Assembly (NCBI RefSeq): GCF_014839805.1
Contig: NC_051120.1
Span: forward strand, 5,518,001-5,582,000
Origin: Manduca sexta
Lineage: Eukaryota; Arthropoda; Insecta; Lepidoptera; Sphingidae
DNA: 64,000 bases
Direction: 5' to 3'
The notes under the pieces are model-generated. The model saw nothing but the letters and a program-made list of their open reading frames with translations. It was not told the origin of the DNA and did no database searches. Position 1 is the stretch's first letter. Each line of letters begins with the position of its first letter. A program made the translations under genes and the position numbers. This document shows, piece after piece, positions 22,908 to 34,729 of this stretch.

Positions 22908-23392
22908 TATACTAATATATAAAGGTGAAGAGTTTGTTTGAACGGATTAATCTCAGGAAATACTAAACTGATTTTCGTTTTTATAGGAAGTTACATTACT
23001 TCTTAGTGCTATCGACTTCTGTTTATTCTTGCAAAACTTTTTTCAAGCAGGCCGAGATGCTGGCAAAAGTATTTATAGTAAAGTAAAAAATTATATTAAA
23101 ATTTTGTATTATGCCAACCCGCACTAAGTTAATACGATAGGTATGTACATAGTATACATACATTTTGATAACTAAAGTGATAGAGTTGAAAACTAATAAA
23201 AAATACGGATAACGTTTTTCCGGTATAAAAGTGTCGCAAAATATTTTCCTAGGATAAAAAGTAGTATATAGCATTCAGGAGTAATGCATCTGCCTATTTA
23301 GTGAAAAAAAAAACAAAATTTTAGGTTTTGTAATTGCTGAGTTTGGCGCGTTTAAACAATTAAATTCTTCAATTTTATATATTAGTATAGAT
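22908..23392 (+). mobile_element. Helitron-like / MITE element with ACTAATATATAAA ends
   Basis: The left end TATACTAATATATAAAGGTG is followed by GTTTGTTTGAACGGATTAAT. The right end contains GGCGCGTTTAAACAATTAAA and TTTTATATATTAGTATAG. These phrases match a very common non-autonomous element type of Lepidoptera often assigned to Helitrons. The two ends are also inverse to each other over about 13 bp. No coding capacity. Exact class is uncertain. Confidence 0.65.
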
Positions 23393-26300
23393 TATAAGAA
23401 TAAACCGGTACTTAAATTATTTAGCACTGTGTGTGTCCCAAACTTAACTTATCGCTCGGCATTACAGCGATTTCACTTTTTGAAGTTCAAACATTTGAAC
23501 TCAACGCAGATTCGTCGAAGGGTGAAATATGGAGGGGCACTATTTGCGGATTTCACGTTACTTTTTGTTGAAAGTCATATTGTGATTCCGGGGTTAAATA
23601 GAGCGGCCGATCCTAATATTTTAAGCGGATCAACGTGCACTTGTAATATTTAAAATGGATGTTTATTTTGAGCAGGATTTAAATATTATGTGCTTAATGC
23701 TTAAGTGGTTTAATGTGCATAACATTATAAGTCGTCAATATAATAAATAGAGTTTATTTTACGTTACGTCATTTTTTAAAAACTTTATTTGACTTCTTTA
23801 TTACCCCTAATTTTCTTATGTTCTAATTGTATATTTATTGCGAGGCTGGTTATTTTAGCAATTATTTTTGTAAAATTTCCAATAGGTTAATAACCCGCTT
23901 TGAAGGATGCGTAAGCTGATTGTTCAGTGAATTACTACACAGTTAAGAAATAGTAGCTAAAATTCCTAAATTGGACGTAGATACGCAAAAAGAATCCAGC
24001 CCACAAAATGACATTTTAGTAACAGTGAGGATTGAAGTTTAAATCGCATTTTTGCTCATTGATATTCTATTTTATATTTTGTTAATAAAAATTTCAAATT
24101 AACATATTTTGACTAAGGTGTTTTTACTAATGGAATATATAGACCTACACTAAAACTTATTTGGAATACTCGGTTCATTGTCGACCATACTGTCGATTGG
24201 GTCCTTTTTGCTTTGAATGAAGGATCTCCTATTACGTATAGGTATATATAAACAACCAATTCAGCCATAAGTCCCTAAAACAATTAAAACCCAAACAAGT
24301 CAAAATTTACTTCCACCCCCAGTATTACTCACTGTCAAATTCTAACAGGTGAGCTCATTACAGATTACTTACGCTTATTTGCAACACACAACATCTGTCG
24401 CGATCGGACCGCCGATTACGATCATTCAATCATTCACTCATTCGGTCATATTGCACAAATCTTAAAGGGTTGGTTTTCGGGTTAATTAGGGAATTACGTT
24501 TTGTATCTGAATTGAGATGTATACTGATAATTTGATCCAATATTGCGGGATAAGTGAAATATTTTGGACTGTATTCTTTTCTATATATAGGAAGGAACAT
24601 ATACTATAGCTGTGTTGGCATTTTTACTAGACAACTGATTAATTCATCTATAATTTTTTATAGTTGTTTCTTGTGTTTGCGATGGTCTAGACTGATTTAC
24701 TAAACTCTTTAAGTTTTTAACAGCTTTTTTGTTGCTAAAATAATTACAAAAAATATTATTTATATCACACATACTTCGAACTACAAAAATACATGCATAT
24801 TACTCATACCTTAACAAAAGAGGCTTTACTCTACTACGAGTCACAACAAAAGACCATTTATAATTCAAAACATTAACACCGATGTGCGACAGATTTCCAC
24901 TTATTACACTTCCGTAAAAAATTAACAATAAAAGGACAAACAGAAAATTACAAAGCATTTGACATCTGACACGGCGTGTATTCAAATTAATGCATTACCG
25001 ATATGAGCAAGCGCATTTGGGCGTAAAAAGGGGGCCTTTGCCACCCACGCAGTGTACACACTACGCTACTATCTCTGTTTTATTATGAGGTACTTCTGAA
25101 TAATAAAATGCACACATTAAGTATACGGCTACTTTCTAATAAAAATATTGTTTTTCAATGGCGAAAGGTCCATATAACCCCATTCCTGTCGGCTTTCCTT
25201 TGTCTAGAATTAATGTAGAATCTAATTAATATCAATAGAATGCTTTGCAAACTGCATTTATTCATATTATTACCTATATTTGTGTCGCTTTCCCTTTTGC
25301 ATAACTTCACCTTTCGTCACTGCTCTTTATAGTGTTATTAAATATATTTTTTTAAAATCAAACTATCTGCACTACTATTTTTTTTATTCGTTAAATAATG
25401 ACTTTCTACGTAAGATCATATCGCTTTTGGTAAAATATAAACACAATAAAAATGTCATAGAAATACAATACAAATATAAACGCATTCCACTCAAAAACAT
25501 ACTATTAAAAAAAACAACCTCCGAAAATTAACCTTTGCATTTATATGTACGCGCATATTTATGACACGTAATTTGCGCGTAAATCAAGTTTGAGCGGTGG
25601 GCGTGGAGGTGTCTCGCGCATATGTCGTACCTGCTCTACGAAGTGGTTTCGCGTGTCTCCTCTACATTATCATAAACATTTAGTATTGGAAGAAGGATAT
25701 AAGTTTAAACACGAATAGGAATAATTGAACATTAAAAGGAAAAAAAAATATCGTTTTTTATAATGCGGAAATGCCGCTTTAGATATTTCTCTCTGGAAAT
25801 ATTTAGAGGAGACTATTGTTCAGCAGTGGATTTTATGTGGCTGATGATGATTATGAATGCGTAACGTTGGCTGTATAATTCAGGTTGTCATTTATAATTA
25901 TAGAAGTAGATTAATTCTAATTTAATTGACTGTAATTACATGTATTATAATCACGTCTATAAGTGACTATAAAGATTTATTTACTGAAAATTGATTTGAC
26001 CTAATATTGTATTTAATCCTTCAATTAGTTCATATTTACGTGCGCCCAAATTATTGAATCAAACAGTATCGGACTACAAGAGCATTCAATCAATTCCAAA
26101 TTTTTTTAGAAACATATATTGAGTGACCCTTTATTATAAAATTTTGAAAAGGTCACAGTATCTATATACCTTTGACGTATATTCTATGAAACGAACGTCC
26201 ATATAAAATATTTGTTCAAAATCTGAAGTTAGAACTAAAGTTCGCTGCAGCGCTGAAACATCAATCGTCGTCTCACCAAATCTTTTTAAACAAAGCTAAA

Positions 26301-26667
26301 GCGCTTTAAGTAGAGTATAAGTAAAATGGAAACCAATACTGGATTGCAGTACACTTAAGTTCAACACAGTAAGTGTTCGGAACGTAATATCGATGCTACA
26401 TACAGACATAAATGTTTGTCACAAAACATAAAAAACAAAATATTTTCCGACAGGCGTTGTGATTATGCAAATTATATTCATTTTCTAGATTGAAATCAAA
26501 GCGAACCTGTGGGGTGACAACATATTGCTCTAATTATTTGCATGTCCTAATTTATATGCTGATTTATTCCAAAACCTTATGTCAACGATATTTGATCCAG
26601 ATGTCAAGAAAAACTTTGAATAATATAGGAATTAAGTATTCGTATATAAAAAATATGCATAGGTGCA
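23393..26667. other. Long AT-rich gene-free stretch
   Basis: No gene, RNA or named repeat is recognised over more than 3 kb. The frames at 23429-23653 and 25280-25531 show no protein motif. Confidence 0.5.
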
Positions 26668-26930
26668 AGCAAGCCTTTTTTTAAGAACGGTAAAGTGACC
26701 CACTGCATCTGATGGTAAGTGGAGTGGGGTCCAATAGAATGTCGACTGATGAAATGATTACTCCTCGGCAGTCGACACAATTATACCGGCCTGTTGGAAC
26801 CGGATATACACAGGCTGATCCCGAACCGCGACATTTACGTGCACCACTATGGCGGGTTTTAACACCTTGTGTACGGTGATTGCTATCCGGGCGGATATAA
26901 AATATATCTTACCATCAGCTAAAAAAAAAT
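26668..26930 (+). repeat. Rep-E, near full length
   Basis: The best forward copy of Rep-E. Its blocks in order are a T run, ACGGTAAAGTGACCCACTGC, ATCTGATGGTAAGTGGAGTG, GTCGACACAATTATACCGGC, GGAACCGGATATACACAGGC, GGCGGGTTTTAACACCTTGT and GGCGGATATAAAATATATC. No open frame and no clear RNA polymerase III box, so the class (SINE-like or MITE) is open. Confidence 0.8.
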
Positions 26931-28623
26931 AGTGTTACTTGATTGTTATTTTAACGGGTAGATGCCACAATTATAGGTATCTAGTTCTGCTTCTAAATTG
27001 CGATTCATCTACAAAGGTAAATGTGAGCAACAACAAATAAAAACAACGAATTGTGAATCCTCTTCCTCCTGTAGTCGGTTAAATTATTGCGCAATATTAA
27101 CTTAACACCTAGCAACGATATCTTTTATTTAAGATGATTCCTATTATTGTCGATGGTTATCTGCGGGATTGGTCACTTATTAGTCTGTTAACCTTTAAAA
27201 AGTAAAAATACTGGAAGATGTTCATGAGCTGTCGTAATACACATCATAAGGTGTCACTTTGTCTCAAATATTACACATAAAGACAGAAATTAGACTCTTA
27301 TAGAGAGAAATCCGATAGGTCATTTTGCCATAGCTAATTTGTAAATTACATTTGTCAGTTATCCTCATTCTATTTGCTCATTAAAGTCATAATTCATTGA
27401 ATTATATTTTTGCATAGATCATCCTTATGATTCCCAAATGCAACATAAGGCGACAATATCTAATCATAAGCATAATCTACTTACGATGTTTATTCGAAGT
27501 TTTGTATTATCTAAATAACCACTTATTAAGTCGGTTTGTATTTTACGCTGGCCCACAAAGACCCCTCAGTTCAGTGGCGAACACCTGCAACTTCCCAATA
27601 CAGACAATATGCGTTTTCACTTGTTTAATAGTGGGTTCGATAAATTATAGTGCGGCTTTTTACTTGCGTTTAAAAACGATCATTCATATGCCTGAGAGAG
27701 ATAGGCTTGCCCTCTGTCATATATGGTGAAGAGTAGCTGTGGCGAAGGGTGGAATCAAAAGGTAACTCGTGCCAAAAAAATTGCCTTAGTTAACATATCG
27801 TGGCCAATTTTATAGGAAAAACGAACGTAAATACACCTAAAAGGTAAGAATCGAGTTGTATGAACGCTTCGACACTGAAAAGTAGGTGTACTAGTTGTGC
27901 TACTGCCTATAGCTTTGGAGGTAAAAGGTGTTTATGTGTAAATGTAAGATACTTCTGAAGTTGAATGTTGTACTACCTTGATTAATAATCATATACTATA
28001 AGACAACCTACATATTTCATTACTTTCATCTTTTAGAAATGAAATAAAAAATATTAAGACAATTACTTTACATTTATAACGTTTACGCGTAAGTTAGGCA
28101 TAGATAATTCATTACCTTATTCGTAAAGAAATAAATATATATATTAGATAATGGCTTTAGATTTCTTATATTTACGCGAATGTTAGACTTCAAAATAAAA
28201 CTAGTTTTTGAATTCTATCGCTGTTTTTTATGTTTAATAATTGGCTTTTACCGAGGTACCACGTATATGAAGACATAATAGGACTTATCGCAAATCAGTG
28301 TAGTTGTGATGACCACCCAGAATGTCTACGTCGCTTTACATTCTTATATTATTGTTTTTTTGTTTGCATTCCCGTGCAAAATACAAAAAAATCGCTCCCT
28401 AATACAGCGCATGGTCTGTACCTACCCTCGTATAATCGTAATGAAGAATTATTGTTTCTAACGTCACCCTGCAGTGTTTTGTATGTGGATTTCCTTTCGA
28501 TAAGTCTCTTCGGTCGTCGGTCAAACACGTTTGTGCAATGTTATTCTAAACTTTGTTTTTGTTACACTTTTTTTGTAAGACCCTTGGAAAGATTTAGAGC
28601 GGCAAATGTTTTTTTTTTGTGTA
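26931..28623. other. AT-rich gene-free DNA
   Basis: A short fragment GAATCCTCTTCCTCCTGTAG at about 27056 resembles a repeat end also seen near 48985. The 132-codon frame at 28230-28628 begins with ATG but shows no recognisable domain and is not called as a gene. GTGGCGAAGGGTGG at 27740 echoes the hAT-type TIR described at 41577. Confidence 0.45.
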
Positions 28624-28634
28624 TATAATTAAAA

Positions 28635-28888
28635 TTGCCTTGATGGCGTAGTTGTACGGCATACGCGTTACGACTCTGAGGTCCTGGGTTCAAATCCCGG
28701 GTCGGGCAAAGTGATATTTGGGTTTTTCTGCTCAGTATCAGCCCGGTGTCTGGAATCTGTGCCCGATATGGTGATAGGCTCGCCCCCTATCACATCATGG
28801 GACGGAACATACTTGGCGAAAAGTAGGTGCCCTAGTTGCGCGTCTGCATACCCCTTCGGGGATAAATGCGTGATGTTGTGCGTGTGTG
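28635..28888 (+). repeat. SINE-B, full length with target duplication
   Basis: A tRNA-derived SINE with head TGCCTTGATGGCGTAGTTG (A box) and GGGTTCAAATCCCGGGTC (B box). The body has TTTCTGCTCAGTATCAGCCC, GATAGGCTCGCCCCCTATCA and CATGGGACGGAACATACTTG; the end is ACCCCTTCGGGGATAAATGC with a TG-rich tail. TATAATTAAAA flanks it perfectly (28624-28634 and 28889-28899). It resembles SINEs called Metulj in butterflies, but that name is from memory. Confidence 0.9.
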
Positions 28889-28899
28889 TATAATTAAAA

Positions 28900-29548
28900 C
28901 TAAATTCATGTGAAACTTAATGTTCGTTATCTTTATTTGTTAAATTATTAGTTGATTGGCATTTAATTATAAATTCAATGTGAATAAAGAGGTAGTTGAC
29001 TTCTAATCGATAATTTTATAATGCTGTTATACCAGCATTATGTTGAACACTGTAATTAAATTTTAAAGATTTCCGTTCCTTATCTTAATTATGTACAATA
29101 AAATATGTTTCTATGGGTACTGTGATATTGAATATTCTATTAATCGGATAAAGCAAAAAACCAATATCACAACTCACCTAAATCTGTATTGATATATAAA
29201 AATATACGGTCAGTGCGAGCATTATATGTCGTGACTTGTACTTCGCGACCCTCTGAGTGGACTGGGGTATAAATCATCGCTAATACCGTTTTTCTTTAAC
29301 ATATTTTAGCCCCTGTCTCCCCTAGTGTACTCAACGTTATAATTTGTGTCTTATAAATTACTTGGAAACGTTTCTTTGCAATATTTGCGAATCAAAAATA
29401 ATGTCCATTTTTAGTCTGCATTACAATCGTAACTAAATTGATTTTTTACCATTTGCAGAAGTGTGTTGAATCACAAATGTGAAATATAATATATAAATAA
29501 AGCACTGTTTTTGGTTGAAATATAGTAGAATAAGAAAAGAATATCAAT
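28900..29548. other. AT-rich DNA without features
   Basis: Nothing recognised. Confidence 0.45.
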
Positions 29549-29798
29549 CCCCGGATAGCTTAATTGGTTGTGGAAAGGACTGCCGAGACGAATATTCCCA
29601 GGTTCAAAACCCAAGGGCACGTTCCTCCGACTTTTCTAAAATTATGTTGTATTCTTTGTGAATTATCGCTTGCTTTAATGGTTGCTTTAATGGCTAGGTT
29701 TCTTTACCTACACACCTGAGAATTTCTCCTAAGCCATCGTGGTGGACTAAGGTTTTATCCCTCTCAGTAGTAGAGAGCCCAGCCGTGGAACAGAACAG
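29549..29798 (+). repeat. SINE-A, diverged and internally deleted
   Basis: The head GATAGCTTAATTGGTTGTGG and CAGGTTCAAAACCCAAGG are present. The middle is shortened and GGTTGCTTTAATGG is repeated locally (TTGCTTTAATGG twice near 29670-29690). It ends CCCAGCCGTGGAACAG. Confidence 0.8.
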
Positions 29799-29814
29799 TC
29801 GAGATTCCGCTATT

Positions 29815-30063
29815 TAATACCTAGCCCGCCTCCCATTCTCGAAGGGTTAGGCAGAGGTGCAGCCCGGGTACCCACTTTTAGCCATGTGTGTTCCATCACA
29901 CGATGTGTCAGGAGGCGGGCGACAGCAAGGCGAGCACAAATTTTAGACTCCGGGAGCAATAAAAAATATATCGCTTTGCCCGATACTGGATTTGAACCAG
30001 AGACTTGAGAGCTGTTTCTTGCCAACCACGCTATAAAAAATAAAAAATACGCCATCGAGGTAG
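29815..30063 (-). repeat. SINE-B copy, diverged
   Basis: On the minus strand the head lies at 30063 (ACGCCATCGAGG on +) and the B box near 29990 (GGATTTGAACCAG). The body blocks CACTTTTAGCCATGTGTGTT and GACTCCGGGAGCAATA match SINE-B with substitutions and an A-rich insertion by the head. Confidence 0.8.
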
Positions 30064-31109
30064 TATTATAGTTTAAATAATAAGAATTTCTCAATCAAAC
30101 AAAAGCTCTTGCCAGTTACAACAAAATAACTCCTATGGTTATTACTTTAGCTGTTAACACCTATCTAAACTATACATCACATTCTACCATTGCATGAGAC
30201 CCAAACCATTTCGACGTAAAAGATCTAATTGCAAACCCTGGTAATCTAGCAGACAAAAACAATAGATCACCGACTGTTGACAGAGCCTAGGGCTAGGTGG
30301 CGTGCATTAGTTGAGTCAACAACGGCAGAGCATAATCCGGCGGAGTGGTTCTACAAACATCGGTTATTGCAGATTTTGATGTACTCGAAACTGTATCGAG
30401 AATTGGACTTCTTTTTATATAGCTACGATATTAGCATGCATTTTTCGATGTATTTGAAAGTGTTTGGTTATTTGCTTGTCTTCTGGGTTGCTGTATTTTT
30501 TATGTTTTACGTTTGTGAGTAGCATTATTTTTATATCCGATAAATTTTATCATTAAATAAGTAATGATCTGACTGAATAAAAAAGTGCCACAAATTGCCA
30601 ATTTTATATATGCAACTGTCATTTTTAATTTTGGGTTGTACGAATATAATATTAGATGATTAAAAAATAAGCCCTTAGTGGTATTAAAATGTCCAGACTG
30701 CTTCGACTGAAATGTCCACACGGTTTCAACTTCAAAACTTAATAATATAACTTAAATCACAACACTTCTATACTGAACTACATAATTTGTTGGAATTATA
30801 TCCAATGGCTAGCCGTTGTGCTTCAGTCAAGAGAATTTCTCGTAATTTACAAAAAAAGTACTTCTAATAAACAAGCAATTGTTAACATGTTTCATCAAAA
30901 CCATAGACTTCATAAACAAAAGTAAACATTAGCATGTAACTCAGTGGAACACAGTGTCTCTCTGTGGCATAATTTGTATGTGAGAGCTACCAGCTTAGCG
31001 CTAGTTGGAAACGCTGGTAAAGCTAAGTTATGGATGGGTCAGGCTTCAATCGTGCATACTGTGTGCCGATAGGTTGCGTACAGTTGCGATCATTTCATGG
31101 GTATTAATA
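30064..31109. other. Gene-free DNA
   Basis: An 80-codon frame at 30277-30522 without an ATG start has a hydrophobic C-terminal half but no recognised family; it is not called. The patch 30930-31080 is less AT-rich and carries GCTACCAGCTTAGCGCTAG and AACGCTGGTAAAGCTAAG, partly inverse to each other. Confidence 0.45.
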
Positions 31110-31227
31110 TAATAATATAATATCTATTATACTGTCCCACTGCTGGGCATGAGCTTCTTCTACTACTGAGAGGGGTCAGGCTTTAGTCCACCACGCTGAC
31201 CTAATGCGAATTGGTAGACTTTACACA
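31110..31227 (-). repeat. SINE-A 3' half, inverted against the next copy
   Basis: It holds the tail and 3' body on the minus strand: TATACTGTCCCACTGCTGGG, TACTACTGAGAGG and AGTCCACCACGCTGACCTAA. It stops where the forward SINE-A begins at 31228. Confidence 0.85.
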
Positions 31228-31541
31228 ATATATAATAGCCTAGTTGGGTGTGGAACGGACTGTCGAGACAAAATATCCGCAGGTTCAAATCCCAAGGGCA
31301 CAAACTTCTGATGTTTCTAAAAGTATGTGTGTATTTTTTGTGAATTATCGCATGCTTCCACGGTGAAGGAAAACATCGTGAGGAAACCTGAATGCCTGAG
31401 AAGGTCTCTATAGGAATTTTGAGGGTATGAAGTCTACCAATCCGCACTAGAACCTCGTGATGGACTATGACCTACTCCCTCTCAGTAAAAGAGGAGGCTC
31501 GAACCCAGCAGTGGGACAGTATATAATACAGGGCTGATATT
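31228..31541 (+). repeat. SINE-A, near full length
   Basis: The head TAGCCTAGTTGGGTGTGGAA, B box GCAGGTTCAAATCCC, GGTGAAGGAAAACATCGTGA and tail CAGGGCTGATATTTTTA are present. The first few head bases are replaced (AATAGCC). It joins an inverted SINE-A 3' half directly. Confidence 0.88.
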
Positions 31542-32049
31542 TTTATATATATAATCTAGTATCAGTGCAAATGGGCCCAGAGTTGTGTAGTCCGGGAAAC
31601 TCTGGCACACTCTTTATACGGAGTCATGATCAGACGAGCGGCATGCCCGTGTCGGCATTCATTCATTGATGTAACACAATACACATAACTTCTAAAAATT
31701 AGTCAAATATCTGTTAGAAAATCGTATTCACCATCCATCGTATCAAGCAAGCCAAGCAATCACTATGCAGCCTGATAAAATTCCAATTGTATTACATTGT
31801 TACGGTATCACTTCTCCGCCTGGCAGTACGTGAAAGCCGGCTTAATATCCGTTTGCTTACTTTGATATTTGTGCGAGGCTTAGCATGCGTTACGCTCTGG
31901 TGGTATTTGCCCGGCCATTACAGTCAAAGGGTTGATTTGAGGCTGCATTACGTGTACTGGTAAGCTGATTAGTTGGGTCAATTTGTGGGTGTCTTGTCTA
32001 TTGAGCTGGGTTGAGTCTAGATTCATATTGCTTAATTAATATAATACAC
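31542..32049. other. Gene-free DNA
   Basis: No gene or repeat is recognised. It is somewhat richer in G+C than the window average. Confidence 0.45.
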
Positions 32050-32317
32050 TAGCTGGCCCGACAGACGTTGTCCCGTCTTAACAATGAATTTGCAGCGCGC
32101 ATTCTGTCAATCGCTGACAGTTATTTCAAACAATTGACAGTTATACAAAATTAATATTTTCGTTGTTTTCTTAAATTTTCTAATTTTCCGTGCATGTTTT
32201 TGAAGTTTTTCTTTCATAAGAACCTTCTCCTGGCAATAACAAATACAACAAAAAACAAATAGTGAAATCTGTCCAGACGTTCACGCATGATGGCGTGACC
32301 AAGGGAAATAGGAATTC

Positions 32318-32349
<32 letters not shown>
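32050..32349 (+). mobile_element. Helitron-like element, part 1 (split by an LTR element)
   Basis: It begins CTAGCTGGCCCGACAGACGT and contains TCAATCGCTGACAGTTATTT, TTTCTTTCATAAGAACCTTC and GGCGTGACCAAGGGAAATAG. It ends in an AT microsatellite at 32321-32349. A second copy at 38950-39235 shows the uninterrupted order, ending in TATATGTATAGATT. Here that end resumes at 35081 after the LTR element. No coding capacity. Confidence 0.78.
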
Positions 32350-32353
<4 letters not shown>

Positions 32354-32700
32354 GCCGCAGCACCTCGTTATTCGTTGAATTGGTGAATTTCCGGAGCGAT
32401 AGTGGCGCCATCTATCATTACATCGAGGAAGTATTAGAAGAGGAGGGAGGTCGACTGCTGTCAATATAAGGACCGGCCGAACGACGAGAGCTCAATCTTG
32501 TAGAAGTTTTAGTACGAGTCTTATTTGGACGCTCGAACCGAGCACATTGTGTATTCCGCTAGTGTTACTATGCAGTAAATTGTTAGTGAAGTAAAGAAGT
32601 GTTTCAATAATTGAATAACTGTCTGGAAAATAAATATACACCGGTGATACTTTACCGGTCATGTAAAAAAATAACCAAGTTAAGAGTTTTCACTCCGACA
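32350..32700 (+). repeat. Left LTR, 351 bp
   Basis: TGTCGCCGCAGCACCTCG starts it and CACTCCGACA ends it. A TATA-like CAATATAAGGAC lies about 120 bp in, and GGAAAATAAATATACACC supplies an AATAAA-like signal near the end. The match to 34730-35080 is 350/351 by eye. TCAGAATTGGGATAAGTA follows; no primer site to a known tRNA is obvious. Confidence 0.92.
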
Positions 32701-33008
32701 TCAGAATTGGGATAAGTAATCGATGCCCATAAAATTGAATTGTGTTCACTACATACCTACGCTATGTAGCATACCATGCTATGTGTAAACAACTTCGAAT
32801 GATAAAATGTCTGCGGGTACCGCGATCCAGTTGCTACAGCGTTCCTGTATGGGTGCCGCGCATGGTGTGGAAATTCTACGGAGGCGTCTTGGTTAAAGTG
32901 ACTACGTGAGTGGCGAATGGCGGTTGATGCTAACTAATCTATCGCAGAGTATGTTTATCGACGCCTGGAAAGTGTGGTATCGTATGACCCATAACCCTTA
33001 TTTTATTT

Positions 33009-33275
33009 AACTACCTTCGTAGCATAATTGTAATGCGTACACAGTACGAGTACGACTACTGCGCTGAGGTCCTGGATTCGAATTCCGGGTCGAGCTAATA
33101 ATAATTCTTTAGTCGCAACTCGGAGTCGGGTAGTTAGTAGTGTAACAACCCCGTGCCCCGGAAAGCACGTAAAGCCGTTGGTCTTGGGCTTGATCACTCT
33201 CCGGTCATGTCTGATTGCCGTCTCACCGGATTATTGGCCACTGTGGCAAAATTCGGCTATGAGGAATTCATTCAT
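33009..33275 (+). repeat. SINE-C, 3'-shortened, inside the LTR element
   Basis: The head CTACCTTCGTAGCATAATTG and B box GGATTCGAATTCCGGGTC are followed by CCCCGGAAAGCACGTAAAGC, GCTTGATCACTCTCCGGTCA and TCTGATTGCCGTCTCACCGG. It ends in an ATTC-rich tail near 33275. The portion after GGCTATGAG seen in the copy at 10172 is missing. Confidence 0.82.
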
Positions 33276-33429
33276 TAATTAAACACTTATTTGAGGGTGA
33301 GTTATTTTCCCGTAATCTCAGGAGAATTAGTTTTACCATGTGTTATTGGAAGTGATATCCGATCTACTTTGTAGGTAGATTTGTTTGTGATGCAATAAAA
33401 TTGCTTTTGACAAAGAATACTTTGTAATT

Positions 33430-33521
33430 CAAGGTGCTGGATGGTGTTTTTACTATTTATGGGCGGTCGGTATCGCTTACCATCAGGCGAACGGCAAGCT
33501 CGTCTCAGCATACAAAAAAAA
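33430..33521 (+). repeat. Rep-D 3' end inside the LTR element
   Basis: AAGGTGCTGGATGGTGTTTT, GGGCGGTCGGTATCGCTTAC and AGGCGAACGGCAAGCTCGTC run into an A8 tail. This is the A-tailed end of Rep-D and behaves as a retroposed 3' end. Confidence 0.82.
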
Positions 33522-33632
33522 GGAGGGTTTGAAAAGTCCGACATGAAAGAGTGAGGTCTGAATAGGCCAAACGATGGTGCTGTTTTGGTTTTTGTTTTTT
33601 TGTGTGCAGAAATATGTTCGCGAATTCAGGGC

Positions 33633-33745
33633 GTGCGGGTACGCGGCTCGTGCGGTGCGGGTACGCGCCTCATGCGGTGCGGGTACGCGCCTCAGGGGGT
33701 GCGGATGCAAAACTACGCGCTCCAGGCTGCGCGGGTACAAGCATC
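33633..33745. repeat. GC-rich 22-bp tandem repeat
   Basis: Units start at 33633, 33655, 33677 and 33699, each near GTGCGGGTACGCGCCTCATG; the fourth is diverged, and a further GCGCGGGTACAAGC piece follows. A 22-bp period is not a multiple of three, so all three frames stay open and give overlapping spurious peptides. CCTCCGAGAAC is also repeated at 33762-33795. Confidence 0.88.
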
Positions 33746-33921
33746 AAAATTGGGAAGAACCTCCGAGAACTCTGCGAGAACCTCCGAGAACCTACTAACC
33801 TTGCAAAATTGATTTTCTTAGCAGTTCTGCTTATGTAACAACTGTGACAAAACAACGCAAGTTGCTTTGAGTTAAAATTTAATTATTCATTTATTATTTT
33901 CATAATGCTTACAACTACACT

Positions 33922-34347
33922 TTTACAATAATCTACCAGAATAAAATATCTGGAGAGTGGTACCTCTGAGCTAAATCATGTGTTACCCTTGTGCTAACCA
34001 CGGGTCCTTGATGTATCCACATGTGAACCCTGAGATACCGTTGGGACGCCTTGTGGAACACGTGATTAGACATGTGCACACCACAGATTCTAAATTGACA
34101 AAACAGTGCATTAGGGATGTCTTTGTGTATTGAACTTTACAATAATCTGCGAGAATAAAATATCTGGAGAGTGGTACCTCTGAGCTAAATCATGCGTTAC
34201 CCTTGAGCTAACCACGGGTCCTTGATGTATCCACAAGTGAACCCTGAGATACCGTTGGGACGCCTTGTGGAACTGTGATTAGACATGTGCTCACCACAGA
34301 TTCTAAATTAATAAAATGGTGCATTAAAGATGTCTTTGTGTACTGGC
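33922..34347. repeat. Two-unit 214-bp tandem repeat
   Basis: Unit 1 (33922-34135) and unit 2 (34136-34347) share ATATCTGGAGAGTGGTACCT, GCTAACCACGGGTCCTTGAT, ACCGTTGGGACGCCTTGTGG and GATGTCTTTGTGTA with few differences. They lie in the interior of the LTR element. No open frame spans them. Confidence 0.9.
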
Positions 34348-34729
34348 CTTACAGCAATAATGCTTTCAAAATAAGCAACATGGGTTGCTCACAGTTGTAC
34401 TAATAAGAGGAAGTTCGTTCTATTCTTACAGAATCAAAATCTACTTACGAGAATCAACGAGGTCGGTGCAGAGCATGCTGCACCGCCTGTCGGTATGGCC
34501 ATGCTGGCGCAAATACAACAGTTCATCACATTTTATTTGACCAGTACTCACGTGGAGTGAGCTGTGTCTTTTATACTCGTGAAACCCATGTTCCATATCC
34601 AAAGCTATGTTGCTTACAAGTAAATTGACTGTGGTGTACTGTGGAAGTAAACACCTTGGCAATGAGTTTCTGTTACAGAAAGAGAATGACCCAGCGATGC
34701 AGAGCACGCATCGCATTTCAGAATGGCCG

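Noticed and set aside
28230..28628. 132-codon ATG frame on the + strand
   Set aside because: It is the longest frame lacking repeat identity, but it shows no domain, no signal of a gene structure and an AT-driven Phe/Leu/Cys-rich composition. It ends beside a SINE-B target site. I see no support for translation.
28635..28710. tRNA gene (A and B boxes, ...GGGTTCAAATCCCGGG)
   Set aside because: The sequence is the tRNA-derived head of SINE-B, present in many copies and continuing into a SINE body, without a proper acceptor stem.
30277..30522. 81-codon frame with a hydrophobic C-terminus, starting with TTG
   Set aside because: There is no ATG at the start, no recognised family, and the hydrophobic part is of the kind AT-rich DNA produces by chance. 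An exon cannot be excluded, but splice sites are not compelling.
33574..33838. Three overlapping + strand frames with repeated CGYA/RVRASC-like peptides
   Set aside because: They are products of the 22-bp GC-rich tandem repeat, whose period keeps all three frames open.
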